Source: Halogeometricum rufum | GTDB lineage: Archaea; Halobacteriota; Halobacteria; Halobacteriales; Haloferacaceae | Direction of reading: 5' to 3' | Assembly: GCF_900112175.1 (NCBI RefSeq) | Contig: NZ_FOYT01000002.1 | Location: 62,001-126,000, forward strand | Length of the DNA: 64,000 nt | In this document: in pieces, positions 1 to 6,926 of the stretch | Position numbering within the stretch: the first letter of the stretch is position 1 | Layout of the letters: each line of letters begins with the position of its first letter | Position numbers and translations under genes: made by a program | The notes under the pieces: model-generated | The model's database searches: none | What the model was told of the DNA's origin: nothing | The model's input: only the letters and a program-made list of their open reading frames with translations

Positions 1-774
1 ACTTCCACTATCTTGCTTGTGGCATTCCAGCAGAAGATCGTCATCCCAGTCTCGCCACGTTCTCCCGGGTTTGGACTGCTTCACTCGCTCAAGATTCTCT
101 TCCGAAAGCTCTCGGGCAGTATGGAGCCAATCGTTTGGGTGATGCTCGCCATCTGCCTTAATTTTCGGAAGGTGACCGATAGCCTCCTTTACGGTAGGAT
201 AGTCACTCTCATCTGTAATCGGGGGGGTGCCGAGATCTAACCGTCCCTCCTTAGAACCGGTCACGACCCATCTACGACGTTTCTGAGGGATACCGTACTC
301 TGGGCAGTAGACACGTTTGTCGTCCCTGGGATTTAGGTTGTAACCGAGATTCTGAACCTTATCTATGAACTGTTCGTAGACTTCGGCTCGCCTCACCTCA
401 TATACGTTCTCCATCACGACGAAGTCGGGATCTACCACCTCAATGATCGCAGCGAGGTGAGAGAGGAGACCATACATCGCATGATCACTGCTCTCTTTTC
501 CGTGGTTTAATGGAGAAAACGGCTGACAAGGTGCACAAGCTGCGATGAGCGTCGCATCTGCGTCGTCGTCCAGATACTCTCCGATGAGAGTAGGCTCATC
601 ACGAGCAACTTTGGCTAAGTTTTTGTGGACGAACTCTGCGTCGTTGTTCTCCTCGTAGGCGTATTCGCAGTCCTCGTCGTTATCAAAACCCGCCTCGACC
701 GAGATACCTGCGGCTTCGAGCCCGTTGGTGAGGCCCCCAGCGCCACAGAACAAGTCGACGGCGGATACCTTCAT
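1..774 (-). CDS. C5-cytosine DNA methyltransferase M1 (partial, runs off left edge)
   Basis: First 258 codons of a DNA (cytosine-5) methyltransferase that transfers a methyl group from SAM to cytosine in DNA. The frame is open from the ATG at 774 to base 1. Visible motifs are SAM-binding motif I (VDLFCGAGG, residues 6-14), the catalytic Pro-Cys loop (CAPCQPFS, catalytic Cys83), ENV motif VI (E122-N123) and QKRRR motif VIII. The target-recognition region and motifs IX/X are beyond the edge, so specificity and completeness cannot be judged. It is a clear paralogue of the methyltransferase at 3585-4637: both carry DCEYAYEENNDAEFV and TWRDWD. Together with the glycosylase and GHKL ATPase on the same strand it looks like part of a restriction or epigenetic defence cluster. 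Confidence 0.93.
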   Translation of the reverse strand, partial: MKVSAVDLFCGAGGLTNGLEAAGISVEAGFDNDEDCEYAYEENNDAEFVHKNLAKVARDEPTLIGEYLDDDADATLIAACAPCQPFSPLNHGKESSDHAMYGLLSHLAAIIEVVDPDFVVMENVYEVRRAEVYEQFIDKVQNLGYNLNPRDDKRVYCPEYGIPQKRRRWVVTGSKEGRLDLGTPPITDESDYPTVKEAIGHLPKIKADGEHHPNDWLHTARELSEENLERVKQSKPGRTWRDWDDDLLLECHKQDSGS

Positions 775-804
775 CTTTTCACGCGGAAAGTGTTCGAGGT
801 GAGG

Positions 805-810
805 GATAAA
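805..810 (-). promoter_or_regulatory. Likely TATA box of methyltransferase M1
   Basis: Reads TTTATC on the minus strand, about 31-36 bases before the ATG at 774, which would give a very short or absent leader as is usual in haloarchaea. It is in the only AT-rich patch of the 125-bp gap before the glycosylase gene. Confidence 0.45.
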
Positions 811-899
811 CTATTCGTATTCGGAAGTCTCTGTCGGGCGTCATCGGCGGACGAGGTCTTCGGTCGAATTGATGGATCTAGAGAACAGAGGTTGATTCA

Positions 900-1544
900 C
901 TAACCATCAACTCCGGCGTACTGTGTCTCGTAGTAGTCACAGAACCTGTTCGCGAAGCACTCAGGACACTTCGGTGTCGGAGTACAGACGGCCGCCCCGA
1001 GATCCAAGAGAGCAAGGTTATACGTCCTCGCTTGCTCAGGTGGGAGGACCTTGTCTGCAAATTCGAGTTGTTCCCGCTTCGTGTCTGGCCAATCGTCGCC
1101 GAACACTCGGCCGTACACTCTGTCGACGTTCCGGTCGAGTATCGGTACCTGTCGATCGAGTGCAAAACACACCGTCGCGTTGGCGACGTAGTCGCCGACG
1201 CGAGTTAACTCCGTGAGTTCGTCCGCATCACGAGGCAGAGAGTCGTAAGACGTAGCAATTTCGTCTAATGCCTCTACCCGCATGTTGTAGAAGCCGAGTG
1301 GTTCGATGACTTCGACGAGCGATTCGACGTCCGAACAGCGGATCGCGTCTAACGATGGGAACTCGGACAAGAATCGCGGGTAGACTCGCGCGACGTTCGC
1401 TGCAGGCGTCTGTGTGAGGAAGAACTCTGCGACGAACACTTCGTAGAGTGAAGCGTCTAGGTCTCTCCACGGGAACTGACGGAGGTTGTCCTCGGCCCAA
1501 TCGAGGAGACCGGCTCTGAACGGTTCGATACGCGACTCGTCCAC
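900..1544 (-). CDS. Mig-like DNA glycosylase (G:T mismatch) of the HhH-GPD family
   Basis: A 214-residue endonuclease III/MutY-fold glycosylase. It has the helix-hairpin-helix (TRVGDYVANA, residues 114-123), catalytic aspartate D137 in PILDRNVDRV, MutY-like E40 in AEFFLTQT, and an iron-sulfur cluster loop C187-x5-C193-x2-C196-x5-C202. At the position of the AP-lyase lysine of Nth (K120) and of the serine of MutY it has Tyr119. From established knowledge, that tyrosine is the hallmark of Mig.Mth, a thymine-DNA mismatch glycosylase encoded beside an m5C methyltransferase in Methanothermobacter. MutY's C-terminal MutT-like domain is absent. Inference: it repairs G:T mismatches left when 5-methylcytosine made by the neighbouring methyltransferases deaminates. 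An adenine glycosylase is the alternative. Confidence 0.85.
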   Translation of the reverse strand: MDESRIEPFRAGLLDWAEDNLRQFPWRDLDASLYEVFVAEFFLTQTPAANVARVYPRFLSEFPSLDAIRCSDVESLVEVIEPLGFYNMRVEALDEIATSYDSLPRDADELTELTRVGDYVANATVCFALDRQVPILDRNVDRVYGRVFGDDWPDTKREQLEFADKVLPPEQARTYNLALLDLGAAVCTPTPKCPECFANRFCDYYETQYAGVDG

Positions 1545-1570
1545 GATAAGGGACGTTGGTTCCCTATTGG

Positions 1571-1579
1571 TACAAATAG
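1571..1579 (-). promoter_or_regulatory. Likely TATA box of the Mig-like glycosylase gene
   Basis: Minus-strand CTATTTGTA centred about 30 bases before the ATG at 1544. It lies in the 53-bp gap after the stop of the GHKL ATPase gene, so the glycosylase may be made from its own leaderless transcript. Confidence 0.45.
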
Positions 1580-1597
1580 TTCGGCGTGAGGTGAACG

Positions 1598-3598
1598 TCA
1601 GTCGAACACGTTACCGTCGTCGATCTGATCCAAGAGACGGGAGACGCGCCCGGCGCGAGAGTCGTCCGAGATACGTGCCTCGTAGGTGTCTGCAGTCTCC
1701 TCTAGGAGGTCGTGGTACTTCCTCACGACGATACCTTGTCTCTTGAGCATCCCCTCCAAGTCGTTCCACGCGTCGGTGTCCGGAACGACGAAGACGATGT
1801 TCGTCGACTGTGCGTCCCGGTCTCGTTCTTCGATTTCGACGTCGAGTGCCCGTTGGAACGTGCCGACGAGTTCGAGGAGTCCAGTTCCCGCAGGCTCGGT
1901 CGGATGGCGAAGCGAGACCAGTGTGAACCCTACTGCGGTCCGGACGCATCGAACTCCGGATCCGTCGTCGCCGGTCACCTCCCGCAACCGCCTCTGAACA
2001 CCTCGTCGGATGTCCGCGCTTACTGGCGTCTCTTCCCAAGAGGGGTCGAGTAACCAAGGATGTTCCACGAGGTGCCCGTGCATCTCGTCGTCTACGCCCC
2101 CCTCTTCGACGCGAGATAGGAACGCGTCTACTGCCTCCTTTCGATGGGAGAGCATCTGGTGGTGCTGCGACGAATCGACGTCGTCCAAATCCGAGAGGAC
2201 GCGAGATACGGTGCGTTCGTCGCTCTCACTCAGGTCGTCTATCCCCTCGAGCTTGTCTCTGTACTTCATGTTCTCGAAGGCCAGCACGCCGTACTTGAAG
2301 AGCTCTCGCCGGTCCGATTCGTCTTCGAGCGACATACGGCCGATCTTGCCGAGGAGACTCTGAGCGCGGTCGCGCTGGTCGGGGTCGAGACTCTCGTACC
2401 ACATGTCGATCGCACCGATCTTACGGGCTTCTCGAGACTCCTGTTCGTTCCGGAGGTCGTTCCACTTCCCGGCGATGTGACTTAGTTCGACTCGCAGGAA
2501 GTCGAGGAGATCCTGGTACCGTGGGTCCTCCTTGACGACGTCCTCTCGGTTCGACGTCGCGATGTCGTCCTCGTCGTCGTAGTCGAGGAAGTCCGCGTGT
2601 ATCTCGCCGACGAGGTACTTCGTGAACATCCGGCTATCGTTGACGCTCTCCAAGAGGTCTGGCTTCGCCATCCGGCCGCGGACCATCAAGGAGACCTTGT
2701 TGAGGTCGTCCGCGTCGGTGTTCTGTCCGGGGTAGTCTTCGACGAGGTCGTTCGGCTTCTCTACGGTACCGATCCAGCCAGAGATCTCGTATCCGTTCTC
2801 GGTCTCGCCACCTCTCTCCTCGTGATGTTCGAGCTTGGAGTCCCGGCAGTACTCACGGTAGTGGTGGTCACCGAACGTCCAGAGGAACTGGACTTTGTGG
2901 AAGTAGTCGCGGTCCGTCACGGTCACCTCCTCGCCGTTGATACGGACCGTGAAGTCGTACTCTGAACCGAGGATACTGAACCGTCGGGCGAGTCGTTTCC
3001 GTAGTGCGTGCTCGGTCGTGTGGATACGCTTCGTGAGGTCAGAGAGGACGAGCTTCGTCCCCTCTCGCAATCCGGGCGGAAAGTCGTCTAGCGGCCTCGG
3101 GACGTACTGCCGTTGTGGTGCACCCGACGAAGACTCTTCTTCGCCGATGGCGCGTTCGATCTCGCTCAGCTCCAGTCGGAAGGCGTTTCGGTCACCGTCT
3201 TTCGCGGTGTAGACGTCGACAGTCTCCGCCACCGAGAGCAGAGAGAGCTTACCGATGCCCTTTCGGCCCATGACCGGCCGTCCGTGTTCGGGAGTCCGGT
3301 TCGGTCGTTCCTCGTCACGTCGTCGTCGGTACCCGACCCTGAGGTACCGCTCGTTCACGTCACCTGCGTCCATCCCGTGCCCGTCATCGACGATTTCGAT
3401 ACGACCGTCGTCGGGGTAGATGTCGACGTCGACGTTCTCCGCGTCGGCGTCCCACGCGTTCGCGACTGCCTCGGATAACACCGCGGGGACGTTACTGTAG
3501 AGGTTCAGGCCTAGGTGGTTCAGCACGTTGAGGCTGAGGGACATCTTGTAGGGCGAGTCGTCGTCCCGTTCGGAGCCGTCGATATCAGGCTGCGACAT
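1598..3598 (-). CDS. GHKL ATPase, MORC/MutL-like, restriction-associated
   Basis: 666 residues. The N-terminal third is a GHKL (gyrase/Hsp90/histidine kinase/MutL) ATPase: motif I LSEAVANAWDADA (E43, N47, D50), motif II DDGHGM (71-76) and the glycine lid GRKGIGK (111-117). The middle is charged and helical. Near residue 535 is an EHPWLLDPSWE motif like that heading the nuclease-like C-terminal domain of Shedu/DUF4263-type proteins, but I see no intact PD-(D/E)xK signature after it. Relatives described as prokaryotic MORC/paraMORC proteins occur in restriction-modification clusters. The ATG at 3598 was chosen because upstream codons lie inside the methyltransferase gene; the two genes overlap by 14 bp, indicating translational coupling. 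The role as DNA remodeller or restriction subunit is inference. Confidence 0.85.
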   Translation of the reverse strand: MSQPDIDGSERDDDSPYKMSLSLNVLNHLGLNLYSNVPAVLSEAVANAWDADAENVDVDIYPDDGRIEIVDDGHGMDAGDVNERYLRVGYRRRRDEERPNRTPEHGRPVMGRKGIGKLSLLSVAETVDVYTAKDGDRNAFRLELSEIERAIGEEESSSGAPQRQYVPRPLDDFPPGLREGTKLVLSDLTKRIHTTEHALRKRLARRFSILGSEYDFTVRINGEEVTVTDRDYFHKVQFLWTFGDHHYREYCRDSKLEHHEERGGETENGYEISGWIGTVEKPNDLVEDYPGQNTDADDLNKVSLMVRGRMAKPDLLESVNDSRMFTKYLVGEIHADFLDYDDEDDIATSNREDVVKEDPRYQDLLDFLRVELSHIAGKWNDLRNEQESREARKIGAIDMWYESLDPDQRDRAQSLLGKIGRMSLEDESDRRELFKYGVLAFENMKYRDKLEGIDDLSESDERTVSRVLSDLDDVDSSQHHQMLSHRKEAVDAFLSRVEEGGVDDEMHGHLVEHPWLLDPSWEETPVSADIRRGVQRRLREVTGDDGSGVRCVRTAVGFTLVSLRHPTEPAGTGLLELVGTFQRALDVEIEERDRDAQSTNIVFVVPDTDAWNDLEGMLKRQGIVVRKYHDLLEETADTYEARISDDSRAGRVSRLLDQIDDGNVFD

Positions 3599-4637
3599 CG
3601 TGCACCTCCAGATGGTCTGCGATACTGCGTCCGATCGCCTCGCCGAGTCGAACGGGGACGGCGTTGCCGACCATCCGTCCGACCTTCTTGAACTCCACTT
3701 CTTCGCCTTCCTCGACGAAGGCGTAATCCTCCGGGAACGTCTGTAGCATCGCCCCCTCACGAAGCGAGATGGCTCGATCTTCCTCAGGATGTCCGAACCG
3801 GCCGCTACCGTAGTTGTAGAACTGAGTCGTCATCGTAGGGGCTGGGGCGTCCCACTCCATTCGTCCGTACACAGAGTCGAACGAGCGTCCGCTCTCCTTC
3901 CGGTGGCAGTCGAGGAGCAATTCTTGATCCCAGTCTCGCCACGTCCCTCCCGGGAGCGACTGTCTGATTCGTTTGAGGTTTCGCTCTACGAGCGTCCGCG
4001 ACTTGTGAAGGTGGTCCTCGGCATGTTCCTCGCCCGCTTCGAGAGGTGGTAAGTCCCCGATCACCTCGCGGACCGTCGGGTAGTCGGAAGGATCGTGCGT
4101 AGGATCTATCAACGAGATGTCGCCGAGTTTCGAGGCTAGTAGGACGACACGGTGGCGTCGTTGTGGGATACCGTAGTCAGGACAGCTGACCTTGTCGAAC
4201 CAGATCTGGTACCCCTCCCTGAACAAGGTGTTCACGAAGTCGGAGTAGACCGATTCGTTCCTCACCTCGGCTACGTTCTCCATCGTGACGACTTCGGGTT
4301 GGACGTCTTCGACGAGGGCTCCGAAGCTCTCGAGGAGCCCGTAGTCGTCGCGGACCGACGTGTCCGTCCCGTTGTTCAAGTTCGAGAACGGCTGGCAGGG
4401 TGCACAACCAGCGAGTACCTTCGTAGCCCCATCCGGATATAGTTCTGACAGATCCGATGCTTCGAGTTCAGATACGTCTTCGTCGACGAACTCGGCGTCG
4501 TTGTTCTCCTCGTAGGCGTACTCACAGTCGAGATTGATCTCGATACCGGCGGCGACTGGTATCCCTGCCCGTTCGAGACCGTGGGTCAGACCCCCGACAC
4601 CACAGAAGAGATCGACTGCGGCCACGTCGGGACTCAT
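3585..4637 (-). CDS. C5-cytosine DNA methyltransferase M2
   Basis: Complete 350-residue m5C methyltransferase: motif I VDLFCGVGG (8-16), catalytic CAPCQPFS (Cys81), TMENV (118-122), PQRRHR (158-163), a target-recognition region from about 200 to 290, and C-terminal GRMVGNAVP (motif IX/X). Length is typical for a stand-alone Dcm-type enzyme. The ATG at 4637 is preferred over an upstream in-frame start because GGAGG (4647-4651 on the minus strand) sits nine bases before it and a TATA box lies further up. It overlaps the GHKL ATPase gene by 14 bp. Having two related methyltransferases in one cluster is typical of systems that methylate the two strands of an asymmetric site, which is inference here. 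Confidence 0.93.
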   Translation of the reverse strand: MSPDVAAVDLFCGVGGLTHGLERAGIPVAAGIEINLDCEYAYEENNDAEFVDEDVSELEASDLSELYPDGATKVLAGCAPCQPFSNLNNGTDTSVRDDYGLLESFGALVEDVQPEVVTMENVAEVRNESVYSDFVNTLFREGYQIWFDKVSCPDYGIPQRRHRVVLLASKLGDISLIDPTHDPSDYPTVREVIGDLPPLEAGEEHAEDHLHKSRTLVERNLKRIRQSLPGGTWRDWDQELLLDCHRKESGRSFDSVYGRMEWDAPAPTMTTQFYNYGSGRFGHPEEDRAISLREGAMLQTFPEDYAFVEEGEEVEFKKVGRMVGNAVPVRLGEAIGRSIADHLEVHDVAA

Positions 4638-4683
4638 CGACAGATCCCTCCAGAATGCATCGTATGGGCCATATTCATAGGTA

Positions 4684-4689
4684 CTTATA
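4684..4689 (-). promoter_or_regulatory. TATA box upstream of methyltransferase M2
   Basis: Minus-strand TATAAG about 50 bases before the ATG at 4637. With start of transcription about 25 bases downstream this leaves a short leader containing the GGAGG ribosome-binding site at 4647-4651, so M2 and the GHKL ATPase can be expressed apart from the upstream DUF262 gene. Confidence 0.5.
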
Positions 4690-6472
4690 CCACGTTCGTC
4701 TCGGCTGCAGAGTCGACCCAGTGTTCGATACACTCCTCCACGAGCCTCTCGTGACGCTCTTTGAGGCGTTTCGGCGTCCAACTGTCGAGTTCGGACAGCT
4801 CGTTCGTTATCGCGAAGTCACTCTTCTTCTCGAAGTACTCTCGGTACTTCTTGGGGAAGGGCCGGTTACTCGCCTTGTAGTTCTTGCGACCGTCCAAGAG
4901 CACGAGGTTCCCCAGACGGTTCGTCCACTTCTCGCGTTCCAGCTCGTCACTGAACCGCTGCGTCCAGTACCCACTATTCGGGTTCTGTGGGAGGATGTGT
5001 TCGACGTTGATGTTCTGGCCGTACTGGATCTTGACGTTACGGTTGTCGAACCGCTCCATGTCGAGTCGCATCAGGATGTACTTCGGCCACTGATAGTTCC
5101 CCTTCCGGTAGAAGTTACGGAGGTTGAGCGCCTCTCTGAAGTCCTCTCTGTCGTCACGGAGGCCGTCTACGAGGTGAGTGGAGTCGAGGGCTTCTCTCGG
5201 ACCGTCGGCCGACTCGATGTCTCTGAGGATGCTGTAGATTCGTGAGTAGCGGTCACTACTCGACGCGCCGGTCAACCAATCGACCGTGAGCCGCCGTTCG
5301 AGGTGGCGGACGAACTCGAAGAGGAGGCCTTCGTCGTCGAACTGTTTGTCGAACTCGATCAGGGCGACGACCCACTCGTCGGAGGGGTAGAAATCCCGCA
5401 TCACCGAGACGAGGTTCGCGTAGTAGACGTTCTTGTGCTCGTCGTCCGCGTGAAGTTCGGCGTCGTAGACTCGCTCGCGGTGTACGTCGAATACCTGTCC
5501 GAGTTCGTCGACGAAGTCTCGTCCACGATAACTCGGATCCTTCGTGAAGACCTCGCTGAACTCGTCGTAGATCGACTTTCGAGACTTGTCCTTCACCAAG
5601 ATATGGCGCATGTAGCCGATGAACCGTTCGAGTCCCTCGTTGCCGACCTCCTCTTCCATGTCTTCCCACTTCCGCTGGTACTCGTCGCGGTCAGATTCGG
5701 GGATCTGGCTTAGGTTCTCGCTCTTAAGCAGGTCGGCGTTGTTAAGGGGCATCCCCCGGGCGTTCGTGACGTTGAACAGGCGGAACGCAGAACTCAGCGA
5801 GTCGGTCATGATTCGGACCATTACGACACGCTGTGGGATGAACGCGGCTAACGAGGTCAGGTCGTTCCCCTCGTTCACCCACTCTTGGAGCCGTTCGTCG
5901 AAGGTAGAGACCGCTTGGAGGATGTTCTGCTGGGGTTCCGTATCACCGTCTGCGGGGTCGGCAGGTTCGAGCGTCGCACCGCGCTCTAGCACGTTCTTCT
6001 CGAAGAAAGACTGGTCACGGTCGCGGATTCGGAGCCTGACCGATCCTTCTTGTCCCTTGGCGAAGTCTTCTTCCTCTTGGACGAATCGATCCAGCGAGGT
6101 CGCCCAGCCTCGATGTTCGAGTCTATCCCTGAGGACACAGAGCAAGATAGCCACAGAAGTGAGCCGTTGTTGACCGTCGATCACGTCGAACCTATCGCCG
6201 GTCGACCCTCCTCGGTTCAAGATGATGCTCCCCAAGAAGTACGGTTCGTAGGCCTCGGTGCGCGACTTGTCGAGTTTTCGGTTCGAGTTCAACAGGTCGC
6301 CATGTATCTCGGCGTTCGACTCGTATGCGTCAGTCAAGTCGTCGACGAGATCGACGAAGTTCTCCTCTGTCCACGAGAAGGGGCGTTGGAACTTGGGGAT
6401 CTGGTAGAGGTAATCTTCTCCATACAATTTGTGGACGAACTCTTCCTCGGCGTCGATCTGACTTCCGCTCAC
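4685..6472 (-). CDS. DUF262-DUF1524 (GmrSD/SspE-type) nuclease-NTPase
   Basis: About 595 residues with the two halves of GmrSD-type proteins. The N-terminal DUF262 (ParB/Srx-like) has IPKFQRPFSW (25-34) and DVIDGQQRLTSV (96-107). The C-terminal DUF1524 HNH-like nuclease has EHILPQ (His492) and RLGNLVLLD followed by N531 and N536. In characterised relatives (GmrSD, SspE, BrxU) DUF262 senses DNA modification and uses nucleotide while DUF1524 nicks DNA. Start: GTG at 6472 lies about 28 bases after a TATA box; a TTG at 6490 would add six residues. The stop is 47 bp before M2. Placed with two m5C methyltransferases, it is probably an effector that reads methylation status (inference). Confidence 0.88.
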   Translation of the reverse strand: MSGSQIDAEEEFVHKLYGEDYLYQIPKFQRPFSWTEENFVDLVDDLTDAYESNAEIHGDLLNSNRKLDKSRTEAYEPYFLGSIILNRGGSTGDRFDVIDGQQRLTSVAILLCVLRDRLEHRGWATSLDRFVQEEEDFAKGQEGSVRLRIRDRDQSFFEKNVLERGATLEPADPADGDTEPQQNILQAVSTFDERLQEWVNEGNDLTSLAAFIPQRVVMVRIMTDSLSSAFRLFNVTNARGMPLNNADLLKSENLSQIPESDRDEYQRKWEDMEEEVGNEGLERFIGYMRHILVKDKSRKSIYDEFSEVFTKDPSYRGRDFVDELGQVFDVHRERVYDAELHADDEHKNVYYANLVSVMRDFYPSDEWVVALIEFDKQFDDEGLLFEFVRHLERRLTVDWLTGASSSDRYSRIYSILRDIESADGPREALDSTHLVDGLRDDREDFREALNLRNFYRKGNYQWPKYILMRLDMERFDNRNVKIQYGQNINVEHILPQNPNSGYWTQRFSDELEREKWTNRLGNLVLLDGRKNYKASNRPFPKKYREYFEKKSDFAITNELSELDSWTPKRLKERHERLVEECIEHWVDSAAETNVV

Positions 6473-6494
6473 GATGAATGTGAGTGTCAAGTAT

Positions 6495-6506
6495 GGCTAA
6501 TAGTCC
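6495..6506 (-). promoter_or_regulatory. TATA region of the DUF262-DUF1524 gene
   Basis: Minus-strand GGACTATTAGCC, centred 28 bases before the GTG at 6472. It supports that start as leaderless. It forms the left half of the divergent control region 6473-6782 between the two defence gene groups. Confidence 0.45.
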
Positions 6507-6745
6507 TTTCGAGAGCTTGATGGTTCTAAGAGACCAACAGTAGCCTTATTTCGCCATCTCGACAAGTATGTCTACTACTCCTACGTTCGAGATACGAACC
6601 TCTGAGGGACGTGTGGACTACTCCGACTACTACGAAGGTAGGGAGAGAAGTGAGGACGATAAGAAAAGAATCAACCTCGGAGATTCTAACGTAGACTATA
6701 CCGGTTCCGGTCCATCGCCTACTGTCGGTTGATTTTTCGACCCAC

Positions 6746-6756
6746 AAATATATACT
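6746..6756 (+). promoter_or_regulatory. TATA box of the second GHKL operon
   Basis: AAATATATACT, the strongest TATA match in the divergent region 6473-6782, which otherwise shows no convincing gene. Transcription from it would begin near 6778, about 145 bases before the ATPase start at 6923 and just before a GTG at 6783. Confidence 0.5.
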
Positions 6757-6782
6757 ATACCGAACCAATCGAAAGGCAAATT

Positions 6783-6926
6783 GTGACAGACGATGGTAAT
6801 CCATATTGGAGACGACGTTTTCCGAATGACGTCGTGTTTCGCGCTTCTAGATGTCCACTCCTGTCAATTGGCAGCACACAGAGGTTGACTGTAGGCCGCT
6901 TTAGTATCGCGAGAACTGACCGATGA
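6783..6926 (+). CDS. Candidate 47-codon leader ORF overlapping the GHKL ATPase start
   Basis: Opens with GTG a few bases after the start expected from the TATA box at 6746-6756, and its TGA (6924-6926) overlaps the ATG of the next gene (6923) in an ATGA arrangement. The product (begins VTDDGNPYWRRRFPND) is basic and unlike the acidic proteins around it, so it may act only through translational coupling. The open frame actually begins further up, at a TTG inside the promoter. I have no homology evidence, and it could be chance. Confidence 0.3.
   Translation: MTDDGNPYWRRRFPNDVVFRASRCPLLSIGSTQRLTVGRFSIARTDR

Noticed and set aside
900-1544. Missing N-terminal half of the broken mutY
   Set aside because: This glycosylase gene is complete with its own C-terminal iron-sulfur loop, is on the other strand and has Mig-type Tyr119, so it is a separate gene.
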